Below, piece by piece: positions 26,481-34,829 of a stretch of 64,000 nucleotides of DNA (position 1 is the first letter of the stretch; each line of letters opens with the position of its first letter). The position numbers and the translations under genes are program-made. Where the stretch lies: the NCBI RefSeq assembly GCF_030823375.1, contig NZ_JAUSXB010000001.1, positions 682,001 through 746,000 of the forward strand. The letters are read 5' to 3'. The notes under the pieces were generated by a model. The model did not search any database, had not been told where the DNA came from, and saw nothing but the letters and a program-made list of their open reading frames with translations. This DNA is from Pseudarthrobacter siccitolerans (GTDB lineage: Bacteria > Actinomycetota > Actinomycetes > Actinomycetales > Micrococcaceae).

Positions 26481-26795
26481 CTAATCAAAGGACTCGTGCT
26501 GGCCCACGTCGCCTCGCCTCTGCGCGACTTTCATGGCCACCCGAACCGCTTTAACCCGGATGTAGTTGAACGTCCTCACGACTTCTCCCGGCGATACGTT
26601 TCTCTTCTCCAGGGACCAGGCGACCAGGCGGTCGTAATCCTCGAGCGCCTCTATGTCCTCTGATAGGGCACTGTCGGCCAGAGAAGCCATGTAGGCGTCG
26701 GCAAGGCTGTGGCAGTGCTCGCCTGTGTTGCGGTTCTTTATAAAGCCAGCCTCCATGGCTGCGGCGAGTTCTGCACTGTAGGCGTCCGGGTTCAT
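26481..26795 (-). CDS. hypothetical protein (104 residues), coupled to upstream gene
   Basis: The ATG at 26795 overlaps the stop of the 424-residue gene (ATGA), so it is the second gene of a pair. The product is soluble, helical and slightly acidic, with no motif I recognise: A-Y-S-A-E-L-A-A-A-M-E-A-G-F leads, and R-V-K-A-V-R-V-A-M-K-V-A-Q-R-R near the end is a basic amphipathic helix. It could be a partner or regulator of the upstream protein. The coupling and balanced codon use support a real gene; function unknown. Confidence 0.6.
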   Translation of the reverse strand: MNPDAYSAELAAAMEAGFIKNRNTGEHCHSLADAYMASLADSALSEDIEALEDYDRLVAWSLEKRNVSPGEVVRTFNYIRVKAVRVAMKVAQRRGDVGQHESFD

Positions 26796-28066
26796 TCCTC
26801 AGGCCCCGTCTCCGGCGTGCCAGCCGTGTCTCGCTTCCGGGACTTGAATAATCCAGCAACCCTTCCACTCGCTGCGCCGGTGGCACCGGCCAGAGCACCG
26901 CCAAGGCCTTTGACCGCGGCGAGGGCCTGCGGCTCGTCCGGGATGCCGTCACCGTCAACGTCCACGGCACGGAACGGGCGGGACACAGCAACGGCGGCGC
27001 TTGCCACACTCGAGCCCACGGCGGAGGCACCCGTTGCCACCCCTTCTCCAACTGTGCTGGCCGTCCCAGTGATCCAGCTTCCCGTGGACTTCGCGGCATC
27101 CTCCAAGGCTGCAAGCGCCCGGTTGGGTTCGGTTTCCTGGTCGTCGGCGTCGGACAACTCGATCTGCAGGGCAAGGTAAGCCGGGAACTCCGCCGGAGCC
27201 TCAGGGAATGCTTTACGGGCGGACTCAACGACGTCCCGGCCAAACACGAAACGGCTCACGCCGCCAGTCAGCGCACCCACTCCATATTCGATCGCCGTCT
27301 GATGCTTTCCGTTCAAGGTTTCCCGCACGGTGTCCAGCTGACCCGTTTGCATGGTCCGGACGAGGCTTTGCGCTGCGCCGCTGGGCAGGGTATCAGCCAG
27401 GGTAGTCGCCCAGTGGGACCAGTCCCCGCTGGCGGCCGCGAATTTCTGGCCAACGCCCACCACCCCCTCGGGAGAAGTCTCCGCGACGTCCTTGGCCATG
27501 ATGGCAATTTGCTCCTGGCTTACCCGCTCATTGGTCAGCCCGTAGACCAGGGCATGGGCCTGGTCCTGGTCAAGGGCCTTCCCGTGGATGTCAGCGAGGG
27601 CCAGGCCGAAGATCGCCGTGAGCTCGAATTGGAGCTGCTGATCCCCGGCAGGGAGCAGTGCCGCGATCCGGTTGGCGCCGTTTTTTGCCGCGCCCATGGC
27701 CATGTTCTTGGCGGCCACCTTGGCCGCTTCCTTGGCGGTTACCTGTACGGTCTTCTTGGCGGCCTGCTTGCCTGCAGTCTTGAGACCGGCGGCAGCGACT
27801 CCCCCGCCAGGAATGAGGGCAATTCCAACTTCAGCTGCGATCGATCCCGCAGTGATGGCGGCTCCTGCAGCCGTGATTGACGTGCTGTAGTGACGTTCGA
27901 GCAACCTGATCACTTCCGCAGGTGTGGCCTCCGGACGCCGCCGCCGAATGCGTATGACGTACTTGCGCGCGATTGAGTGACGCGCACTGACAGCCTTCGC
28001 TATGTCTGCGTTGGCTTCCTCGTCATCCAGCTGTGTCTCCAGCGTGACAGCTTCGCTCTCAGTCAT
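26792..28066 (-). CDS. hypothetical alanine-rich protein with hydrophobic segments
   Basis: A 424-residue protein with a basic N-terminal region (R-K-Y-V-I-R-I-R-R-R-R-P-E-A-T-P-A-E-V-I, about residues 34-53), then glycine/alanine-rich hydrophobic stretches (about 64-95, A-I-T-A-G-S-I-A-A-E-V-G-I-A-L-I-P-G-G-G) that could insert in membranes, and a late acidic D-V-D-G-D-G-I-P-D-E loop (about 370) like a calcium-binding EF-hand or thrombospondin-type-3 loop. I recognise no named family, though actinobacterial proteins of similar composition are common. ATG start at 28066. It is coupled to the 104-residue gene downstream. Confidence 0.7.
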   Translation of the reverse strand: MTESEAVTLETQLDDEEANADIAKAVSARHSIARKYVIRIRRRRPEATPAEVIRLLERHYSTSITAAGAAITAGSIAAEVGIALIPGGGVAAAGLKTAGKQAAKKTVQVTAKEAAKVAAKNMAMGAAKNGANRIAALLPAGDQQLQFELTAIFGLALADIHGKALDQDQAHALVYGLTNERVSQEQIAIMAKDVAETSPEGVVGVGQKFAAASGDWSHWATTLADTLPSGAAQSLVRTMQTGQLDTVRETLNGKHQTAIEYGVGALTGGVSRFVFGRDVVESARKAFPEAPAEFPAYLALQIELSDADDQETEPNRALAALEDAAKSTGSWITGTASTVGEGVATGASAVGSSVASAAVAVSRPFRAVDVDGDGIPDEPQALAAVKGLGGALAGATGAASGRVAGLFKSRKRDTAGTPETGPEE

Positions 28067-28087
28067 TTACGTTGTCCCCCTCTAAAC

Positions 28088-28108
28088 CTCAGGCTCAAAC
28101 CCTGAGCC
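28088..28108. terminator. alternative-stem hairpin candidate
   Basis: CTCAGG/CCTGAG (28088-28093, 28101-28106) and GGCTCA/TGAGCC (28092-28097, 28103-28108) are overlapping, mutually exclusive stems lying between the 3' end of the DUF4352 gene and the next start. No T-run follows. Confidence 0.25.
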
Positions 28109-28255
28109 CTTCTATCAACGCTTCAATTCAATTCGCGGCAGAGGGGGTGAGACTCCCCTGCCGCGCAGTCATCAGTGTCCCGCATGCGGCGGCAACATCG
28201 AGCCCGCCACGCTGCATCGGCCTCAGCCTGGCAAAGCACGCGGGCGAATGCGAGC

Positions 28256-28918
28256 CTATCCCGGGATCTGGATCCGCGCAGCCTCCTGCAGCAGCGGATC
28301 GGAAATCATGACGGTGGCAGCTCCCGGTGCAATGTCGAACGCAATGTTGCCCCGTGCCTTGTCCCCAGGCAGAACCTCGCCGGAGCCGAGCTGGTTGTCG
28401 GCGAACAGGCTCATGTCTGCCTTGCGCCCATTGGCATCCTTTGCCGAGAAGTAGAGCGGGTTGGAGCTCGTCTTGCCGGATTCCGTTTCCCAGAGCACGT
28501 CCAGGAGCAGGTAGGTGCCGTTCTTGGGCGGTGTAGCGAAGGCACCGGTGGTGACAGAGTCGGCTCGGACGGCGGACACGACAGTGATCCTGGCGGTGTT
28601 GCCGTTGCGCATCTTCACGGAGAAAGGAACACCGACCGTAGGCGCCGCGGGCGCGGCCGGAGCGGACGACGGCGGAGCTGCCGCCGCCGGGGCAGCAGGA
28701 GCAGCGGCAGCCGGCGGCGTTGTTTCGGCAGACGCTGCGGGTGAGGCGATTGGGCTGGAGTCTGCGGCCGGTTTGCTGCCGCCGGAGCAGGAGCCCATGA
28801 GGATTCCCACGAGCAGGACGCCTGCCGGGAGGACGAAGCGCTTCTTTTTGTAGAAGGCGCGCTTGGCCGGTGCCGGAGCTGCCGGCTGGGTGGGAAATGC
28901 AGAGTTCTGATCAGTCAT
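28256..28918 (-). CDS. DUF4352-type lipoprotein or anchored protein
   Basis: The start is ATG 28918 with AAAGG upstream; the open frame to 28975 is rejected. The 220-residue protein has a short basic N-terminus, a hydrophobic helix and a lipobox-like L-M-G-S-C (about residues 41-45), so it is probably exported and lipid-anchored. A long alanine/proline linker (about 47-95) precedes a beta-sandwich resembling DUF4352 (T-Y-L-L-L-D-V-L-W-E-T-E, L-Y-F-S-A-K-D-A-N-G-R, V-L-P-G-D-K-A-R-G-N-I-A-F-D). This domain is thought to be a secreted immunoglobulin-like fold; ligand unknown. It follows another exported protein on the same strand. Confidence 0.82.
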   Translation of the reverse strand: MTDQNSAFPTQPAAPAPAKRAFYKKKRFVLPAGVLLVGILMGSCSGGSKPAADSSPIASPAASAETTPPAAAAPAAPAAAAPPSSAPAAPAAPTVGVPFSVKMRNGNTARITVVSAVRADSVTTGAFATPPKNGTYLLLDVLWETESGKTSSNPLYFSAKDANGRKADMSLFADNQLGSGEVLPGDKARGNIAFDIAPGAATVMISDPLLQEAARIQIPG

Positions 28919-28959
28919 GGTGGTGCCTTTCGAGAGTGGGTGCTGTGATGCTGCGGTTG

Positions 28960-29631
28960 TTACTGTTTTTCCCATTTGCCGCAGCGGGTTGAGTTGAAGT
29001 CCTGGCCCGGGGAGAGGGTGACGACGGGCCGGCCGCCGCCGGGGATGTCGTTTTCGATGATGTCGCCGCCGTTGCTGCCGCTGCGGTAGATCCCCCAGTA
29101 GCAGGTGGAACCCACGGCCGCGGCGGCCCGGTAGGTGCCGGGCTCGATGTCCGAACCCACGGTCCAGGTGCCATCGCCGATCGTGTTGGCGGCCTTGGTC
29201 TTTTCGGCGCCGCTTACCGCGTCCTCGCGTTTCTTGACTGCTGCCTCGGCAGCCTTCACGGCAGCATCGGCTTTACTCACTTCGGCTTCGCGGGCCGAGA
29301 CCGTGGACTCGCGTCCAGTGATGCTGCCCTGGAGCGCGTCGTACTTGCCCTTCAGTGAGGCATAACTGGACAAAGCGGCATCCCGCTCGATCTCAGCTGT
29401 GGACTTCTCGTCGGCCAGGGACGTGTAGGCCTCGCTCGTCTTCGGATCCGGGAGTACGGTCCCAAAGGCAACACTGCCCGAAAGAAGTACGACGGCGGCG
29501 CCCGCCAGAAGGATGCGCTTCTTCCGGCGCGGATTCCCTGCCGGAGCTGGCTGCTCGCCGGCGGGGCCGGTGAAAACCTCCTCGATAGAGGCCTCATCAG
29601 GCCCAGAACCCGAGCTGGCGTGAGTAGACAT
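28960..29631 (-). CDS. exported coiled-coil protein with C-terminal beta domain
   Basis: The 223-residue protein has a basic N-terminus with K-K-R-I-L-L-A-G-A-A-V-V-L-L and a single membrane helix (about residues 38-58), a coiled coil with heptads rich in A, K and E (about 80-150) and a compact C-terminal domain (about 155-220, G-D-G-T-W-T-V-G-S-D-I-E-P-G-T-Y-R, then C-Y-W-G-I-Y) with two cysteines. The T-W-x-V-G-x-D-I-x-P-G-T-Y pattern is common in actinobacterial secreted hypothetical proteins. It is transcribed together with the DUF4352 gene 41 bases downstream. Function unknown; both may be cell-surface proteins. Confidence 0.8.
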   Translation of the reverse strand: MSTHASSGSGPDEASIEEVFTGPAGEQPAPAGNPRRKKRILLAGAAVVLLSGSVAFGTVLPDPKTSEAYTSLADEKSTAEIERDAALSSYASLKGKYDALQGSITGRESTVSAREAEVSKADAAVKAAEAAVKKREDAVSGAEKTKAANTIGDGTWTVGSDIEPGTYRAAAAVGSTCYWGIYRSGSNGGDIIENDIPGGGRPVVTLSPGQDFNSTRCGKWEKQ

Positions 29632-29782
29632 TTCTCTTCCTCTGTTCGTGGATCCTCCCTAAACGGCGGCGGGATACTGATCCCCCAATACGCGGTTCCC
29701 GGCCGCCGTCGCAGCTCCGGAAGATTCCTTCTTGGCTGCAGGACGAACTTACGACCCGTTTGTTAGGAAATAGGGGCGAGTC

Positions 29783-29804
29783 GCTGATAACCCCTCTTAT
29801 CAGC
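29783..29804. promoter_or_regulatory. perfect 8-bp inverted repeat, operator candidate
   Basis: GCTGATAA (29783-29790), 6-base spacer, TTATCAGC (29797-29804) lies in the divergent spacer 69 bases before the start of the HTH/dead-HsdM gene. The arrangement fits an operator for a dimeric HTH protein, possibly that gene's own product. Confidence 0.5.
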
Positions 29805-29872
29805 GCCGAAGCAGAAAAGTCAGGCCAAGACACTAGGCTGATGGGACGATTCCGACTGAAGGGGGCGCAGCC

Positions 29873-31951
29873 ATGAACACAGTTACCAGCTCACTGCACA
29901 TGACCCTCTCGGACATCGCCGCCCTCGCGCAGGTCCAACGGCCCGTCGTCTCCATGTGGCGTAAGCGCAGCAGCGGAAGTGCGCTCCCGTTCCCGGCGGC
30001 TGCAGCGGCAGCCAACGGAGTCGAACTGTTTGACGCCGACGAGGTCACTGCCTGGCTCCAGGCAACCGGCCGGGGCAACAATCCGGAGGCGCACAACGAC
30101 GTCGCGGTTTACGCCAAACTCACGTCCCCCGCCGGCGGAGCCCCTCGGGACAGCCGGCAGACATTCGACGGCCTCACCTCGCTTCTCGCCCTCAAAGTCA
30201 TTACCGGCCAGGCACTCGGCCAAAGCAGTGCTTCAGAACTGCTGGACACTGCCGACGAGGCGGACCCGGACGATGTGTTTCTTTACTCCGAACTGGAAGC
30301 CCTTGGTTCCGCCCTCCCCGGACTCGCCAGCTTCGCGGACAGGCTGGCGGACAGTGCATTCAGCCCACCGGCGGCTTTTGAGAAGCTGCTCGCCCACCGC
30401 TTCAAGGAAGGCCTGCGCGAGCATGCGGACACCGCATTGACGGACGCAGCGCTCAAGCTCGTTGGCGCCGCGGCCACGGAGCTCGCCGCCACGCTGGACA
30501 GCAAGCCCCTTTTCGTCGACTCCACCCCCGGCGGGAGCGATGTTATGTTCAGCATCGTCCAGCAGTTCGGCGAATCCGGGCAGGTCACCTTCCTGGCTCC
30601 GGATCACGACGGCGCCACCTCCCGGTTCGCGCGTAGGCGTCTGGCGGTGCATGGCACAGACAGTGGGCCGGTGAAGGTGGACGCCAAGGGAGCTTTCGTA
30701 GTCACCCGGCCAGCCGTCCACGTGGCGCAGTATCCGGCACCGGGCGATCCGACTCTGGACACCACCGGCATCCTGTCCAGCATCGAGAACATCGTGCTGC
30801 AGATGGATGATTCCCAGCGGGCGGTGATCATTGCTCCTGCCCGTGTCCTGTGCGACGCCATCTCGGGCCAAGCCGGCAACCTCCGTTCAGATCTCCTGCG
30901 CTCTGGCCGGGTGCGGGCCACCGTTCGGCTTCAGGCGGGCCTGCTTCGCGCCAAGCCGCGTGAGCCGCAGGCGCTGTGGGTGCTCGGTCCGTCCTTCGCG
31001 GACGTGCCCATCGCCGACCGGTGGACCATGGTGGCCGACCTGAGCACTACCCCACTCACTCTCGACGTGAGCCAGGACCTGATCAGCGACGTCGTCGCCT
31101 CCATGGGCGACCGCGCCACCATCCGCGCCCACTCCTTCAGGTTCGCCCGCCTCGTGCAAACGCGTATGCTCCTCGCAGGGACCGGTGCCCTGGTGAGTGT
31201 TCCGGCAACAAAGAGTACGACGGCGGGTGCCGGCGCCGAGGCAGCGCTTAGGATCGAGGAACTCGTCCGGGTCCTCTCCCCCGGGCCGGCTGAGCCGCCA
31301 GCACTCCCCGCAGTGCAGTCCGCTGCTGTAGTCAACTCCCTACGCCCGGCTTCCGTTCAGGAACTGATCAACTCCGGGAACCTCAAGTACCTCAAAGGCA
31401 TCCGGGTTGAAGACAGTGACCTGAACGGTCAGGCAGGAAGCAGGATCCTTGGCCGTGAGGAGTTGATGGCTCCCCACGACGCCCAGCCGCGCTTCATCAC
31501 CCTCCTGGACTTCGCCGCCCAGTACCCCGGCGGCCGCCTCACCGAACCCGGCGACATCGTCTTCTGTACCAGCCCGCGGCCCGCCGCACAGGTCGACGCG
31601 GAGGGCGGCGCCGTCGTCGTCTTCCCCGCCCGGATCCTGAGGATCGACCAAGGCGACCCGGGCGGCCTGCTGCCCGCCGTCGTCGCCGCAGACATCAACC
31701 ACCTCAACCCAGCGGACAAGACCTGGCGCAACTGGCGGCTGCGCCGCACAGCAGAGGTGCAGCGCCAGCCACTGGCCAATGCCCTGAAAACCCTGCAACA
31801 CGAGCAGGACGAAGCCCGAAAACGTCTCAAACAACTGGAAGAACTCGCTACCCTGATTACGGACGGCGTAGCGGGCGGAAGCCTCACCCTGACAGACCCC
31901 ATTACCCGCGCCGCACCAGAAGAAGGAACTGCATTATGCCCCCGAAACTGA
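29873..31951 (+). CDS. HTH protein with degenerate HsdM core and HsdS-like tail (RM-associated)
   Basis: The 692-residue protein heads the type I restriction-modification operon. Residues about 10-60 form a helix-turn-helix (L-S-D-I-A-A-L-A-Q-V-Q-R-P-V-V-S-M-W-R). Residues about 190-460 follow the layout of an N6-adenine methylase: D-S-T-P-G-G-S-D-V-M-F stands where D-P-x-x-G-S-G should be, and T-R-P-A-V-H stands where N-P-P-F should be, so the cofactor and catalytic motifs are lost while downstream R-A-V-I-I-A-P and R-S-D-L-L-R-S-G-R-V-R-A-T-V are retained. The C-terminus is an HsdS-like recognition domain (G-N-L-K-Y-L-K-G-I, G-D-I-V-F-C-T) plus a coiled coil (about 625-665). It overlaps hsdM by 16 bases. 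A DNA-binding regulator or non-catalytic specificity partner is my inference. Confidence 0.78.
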   Translation: MNTVTSSLHMTLSDIAALAQVQRPVVSMWRKRSSGSALPFPAAAAAANGVELFDADEVTAWLQATGRGNNPEAHNDVAVYAKLTSPAGGAPRDSRQTFDGLTSLLALKVITGQALGQSSASELLDTADEADPDDVFLYSELEALGSALPGLASFADRLADSAFSPPAAFEKLLAHRFKEGLREHADTALTDAALKLVGAAATELAATLDSKPLFVDSTPGGSDVMFSIVQQFGESGQVTFLAPDHDGATSRFARRRLAVHGTDSGPVKVDAKGAFVVTRPAVHVAQYPAPGDPTLDTTGILSSIENIVLQMDDSQRAVIIAPARVLCDAISGQAGNLRSDLLRSGRVRATVRLQAGLLRAKPREPQALWVLGPSFADVPIADRWTMVADLSTTPLTLDVSQDLISDVVASMGDRATIRAHSFRFARLVQTRMLLAGTGALVSVPATKSTTAGAGAEAALRIEELVRVLSPGPAEPPALPAVQSAAVVNSLRPASVQELINSGNLKYLKGIRVEDSDLNGQAGSRILGREELMAPHDAQPRFITLLDFAAQYPGGRLTEPGDIVFCTSPRPAAQVDAEGGAVVVFPARILRIDQGDPGGLLPAVVAADINHLNPADKTWRNWRLRRTAEVQRQPLANALKTLQHEQDEARKRLKQLEELATLITDGVAGGSLTLTDPITRAAPEEGTALCPRN

Positions 31952-33564
31952 AGGTGGACCTCGCCCCGTCCACTATGAAGGAACTCAAGGACACCCTTTG
32001 GAAGGCGGCGGACAAGCTCCGCGGCTCGATGGATGCCTCGCAGTATAAAGACGTGATCCTGGGGCTGGTGTTCCTGAAGTACGTGTCTGACGCGTTCGAG
32101 GAGCGGCGTGGGCAGATCCAGGCCGAGCTGGAGGCTGACGGGCTCAACGAAGAGCAGATCGCCCAGCTGATCGACGACGTGGACGAGTACACCGGCCGCG
32201 GCGTGTTCTGGGTATCGCCCCGGGCGCGCTGGACCTACCTGGCGGAGAACGCCAAGGGCCTGGACGCGGTGGACGGCGCGGCACCGAAGTCCATCGGGCT
32301 GCTGATTGATGAAGCAATGGAGCTCATCATGACCGACAACAAGTCCCTGGCCGCCACGCTCCCCAAGATCTACAACCGCGACAACGTGGACCAGCGCCGC
32401 CTGGGCGAGCTGCTGGACCTGTTCAACTCCGCCCGCTTTACCGGCCAGGGCGCCAGCAAGGCCCGTGACCTGCTGGGCGAGGTGTACGAGTACTTCCTCG
32501 AGAAGTTCGCCAAGGCCGAGGGCAAGCGCGGCGGCGAGTTCTACACCCCGGCCGGCGTGGTCCGGGTGCTGGTGGAAGTGCTGGAACCGCACCGCGGGCG
32601 GGTGTACGACCCGTGCTGTGGTTCGGGCGGCATGTTCGTCCAGGCCGAGAAGTTCCTCGCTGCACATCATCTGGAGGGCTCGGACATCTCCGTCTACGGC
32701 CAGGAGCTCAACGAGCGCACCTGGCGTATGGCCAAGATGAACCTTGCCATCCATGGCTTGAACGCAAACCTGGCCTCGCGCTGGGGCGACACGTTCGCCC
32801 GCGACCAGCACCCGGAGCTGACCGGGACAAACGGTGCGGACTTCATCATGGCCAACCCGCCGTTCAACATTAAGGACTGGGCCCGCTCCGAATCCGATCC
32901 GCGCTGGAAGTACGGCGTCCCGCCGGCAGGCAACGCCAACTACGCCTGGATCCAGCACATCATCTCCAAGCTGGCGCCAGGCGGCAGCGCCGGCGTGGTC
33001 ATGGCCAACGGCTCCATGTCCTCCAACTCCGGCGGCGAAGGCGAGATCCGCGCGCAGCTGGTGGAGGCCGACCTTGTCTCCTGCATGGTGGCCCTGCCCA
33101 CCCAGCTCTTCCGCAGCACCGGCATCCCGGTGTGCACGTGGTTCTTCGCGAAGGACAAGACCGCAGGCCCGCGGGGTTCGGTGGACCGGACCGGGCAGGT
33201 CCTGTTCATCGACGCCAGGAACCTGGGCTACATGGTGGACCGCGCCGAGCGTGCCCTGTCCGATGATGACATCGCCAAGATCGCCAACGCCTACCACGCC
33301 TGGCGCGGGACCGCTTCGGCGGTTGAGGCAGGGCTGACGTACGACGACGAGGCCGGCTTCTGCTATTCGGCCAGCCTTGCGGAGGTGAAGACTGCAGACT
33401 ATGCACTGACGCCGGGACGGTACGTCGGAGCTGCCGATGTTGAGGACGACGGCGAGCCGATCGAGGAGAAGATCGCAAGGTTGTCGAAGAAGCTGTTTGA
33501 GCAGTTCGAGGAGTCTGAGCGGCTGGCGGCTGTAGTGCGCGAGCAGTTGAGGAGGGTGTTGTGA
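31936..33564 (+). CDS. hsdM: type I restriction-modification methyltransferase subunit HsdM
   Basis: The 542-residue HsdM has AdoMet motif I D-P-C-C-G-S-G-G-M-F and the adenine-methylase motif IV N-P-P-F (in M-A-N-P-P-F-N-I), typical for N6-adenine methylation. The N-terminal HsdM_N region opens with L-K-D-T-L-W-K-A-A-D-K-L-R-G-S-M. The start ATG 31936 follows AGAAGGAAC. It methylates host DNA at sites chosen by HsdS and forms the M2S1 methylase and the R2M2S1 restriction complex. The gene overlaps the HTH gene before it by 16 bases and hsdS after it by 4, so the four genes form one translationally linked operon. Confidence 0.96.
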   Translation: MPPKLKVDLAPSTMKELKDTLWKAADKLRGSMDASQYKDVILGLVFLKYVSDAFEERRGQIQAELEADGLNEEQIAQLIDDVDEYTGRGVFWVSPRARWTYLAENAKGLDAVDGAAPKSIGLLIDEAMELIMTDNKSLAATLPKIYNRDNVDQRRLGELLDLFNSARFTGQGASKARDLLGEVYEYFLEKFAKAEGKRGGEFYTPAGVVRVLVEVLEPHRGRVYDPCCGSGGMFVQAEKFLAAHHLEGSDISVYGQELNERTWRMAKMNLAIHGLNANLASRWGDTFARDQHPELTGTNGADFIMANPPFNIKDWARSESDPRWKYGVPPAGNANYAWIQHIISKLAPGGSAGVVMANGSMSSNSGGEGEIRAQLVEADLVSCMVALPTQLFRSTGIPVCTWFFAKDKTAGPRGSVDRTGQVLFIDARNLGYMVDRAERALSDDDIAKIANAYHAWRGTASAVEAGLTYDDEAGFCYSASLAEVKTADYALTPGRYVGAADVEDDGEPIEEKIARLSKKLFEQFEESERLAAVVREQLRRVL

Positions 33565-34742
33565 CCTCCGTCAGCATCGGCCAACTCGTTGCCGCTGGTG
33601 TCCTTCAACTTGGCGACGGATATCGCACCAAAAGGGCTGAGCACGCTCACCATGGTTACCGAATCATTCGAGTTGCCGATGTCTTGGACGACATGGTCAG
33701 CTTCACTGGCCCCGATTTTGTCTCGGAGAAGTACGCCAAAGCTATCGGAACGAAGATGGGCACACCGGGCGACATCCTTTTGACAACAAAGGGCACGGTC
33801 GGGCGCGTTGCAGTCTTGCCCAACACAAACGAACGAGTCGTCTACAGCCCACAGTTGTGCTTTTTTCGGGTACTGGATGCGGATGTACTGGACCCACGCT
33901 TCTTGCGTTACTGGTTTAGCAGCGTGGAGTTCTGGCGGCAGGCCGCGGACCGAATGAACAATACCGACATGGCGGCCTACATCAACTTGGCCGATATTCG
34001 CTCGCTCAGGCTGACCGTGCCGGACATCTCTGAGCAGCGCTCCATCGCAGAGGTGCTGGGCACCCTCGACGACAAGATCGCCGCGAATGCAAAGGTCATC
34101 GCTCACGCAGATGGACTGACCCACACGCTTTTCCGTTCTATGAGCAGTCCTGATAGCCGTCAAGTCGCCCTATCTACAACGGCACAGTTCGTAAATGGGA
34201 AGGCCTTCACAAAAAATGCCAGTGGAACGGGCCGAGTAGTTATCCGTATCGCCGAACTGAACTCAGGAATCGGCGCCTCGACCGTCTACAACGATATCGA
34301 TGTCAATGATCAGCACGTGGCCCGGCCAGGGGATCTTCTCTTCGCATGGTCCGGCTCGCTGACTCTGCATCGGTGGTTTAGGCCTGAGGGCATCATCAAT
34401 CAACACATATTCAAGGTCGTCCCCAATGCGGAATATCCTTACTGGCTCGTTTATGAGTTGCTTCGCCACAAGCTTGAAGAGTTCAAGTCAATCGCGGCCG
34501 ACAAGGCAACCACCATGGGCCACATTCAGCGGAAGCATCTGGACGAACCAGTGGAGGTTCCGGCCTCCGAAACGATTCGCAGGCATGACGAAGTGATGGC
34601 GGCATTGTGGGACAAAGGGCTGACGGCCGAGGTCGAAAACCTTAATCTCGTCGAAACTCGCGACGTGCTCCTCCCTCAGCTGATGTCCGGCAAGCTCCGG
34701 GTCAAAGATACTGAGAAAGTCCTGGAGAACGCCGGGGTGTAA
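33561..34742 (+). CDS. hsdS: type I restriction-modification specificity subunit HsdS
   Basis: The start is GTG 33561, overlapping the HsdM stop (GTGA). The 393-residue HsdS has two target-recognition regions separated by a conserved helix: the first ends at R-S-L-R-L-T-V-P-D-I-S-E-Q-R-S-I-A-E-V-L-G and the second at L-D-E-P-V-E-V-P-A-S. Central A-E-V-L-G-T-L-D-D-K-I-A-A-N and C-terminal V-M-A-A-L-W-D-K-G-L-T-A-E-V-E form the coiled-coil spacers. The first helix contains D-L-V-A-A-G-type repeat residues. Visibly lower GC than hsdM and hsdR, as is common for the fast-evolving specificity gene. It decides the DNA target of the complex. Confidence 0.93.
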   Translation: MTSVSIGQLVAAGVLQLGDGYRTKRAEHAHHGYRIIRVADVLDDMVSFTGPDFVSEKYAKAIGTKMGTPGDILLTTKGTVGRVAVLPNTNERVVYSPQLCFFRVLDADVLDPRFLRYWFSSVEFWRQAADRMNNTDMAAYINLADIRSLRLTVPDISEQRSIAEVLGTLDDKIAANAKVIAHADGLTHTLFRSMSSPDSRQVALSTTAQFVNGKAFTKNASGTGRVVIRIAELNSGIGASTVYNDIDVNDQHVARPGDLLFAWSGSLTLHRWFRPEGIINQHIFKVVPNAEYPYWLVYELLRHKLEEFKSIAADKATTMGHIQRKHLDEPVEVPASETIRRHDEVMAALWDKGLTAEVENLNLVETRDVLLPQLMSGKLRVKDTEKVLENAGV

Positions 34743-34829
34743 ATGCGTAGCGCGGTTGCGGCGGTCACCTGGGAATAGCCGCCGGAAGCCTGAGTAAGCT
34801 GAACAACAAATGGATTGTGGGGGATCACC

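Noticed and set aside
31429..33297. Long minus-strand frame (over 600 codons) opposite the HTH gene and hsdM
   Set aside because: It lies opposite two clear genes with family motifs; a long GC-rich antisense frame is a shadow of codon bias.
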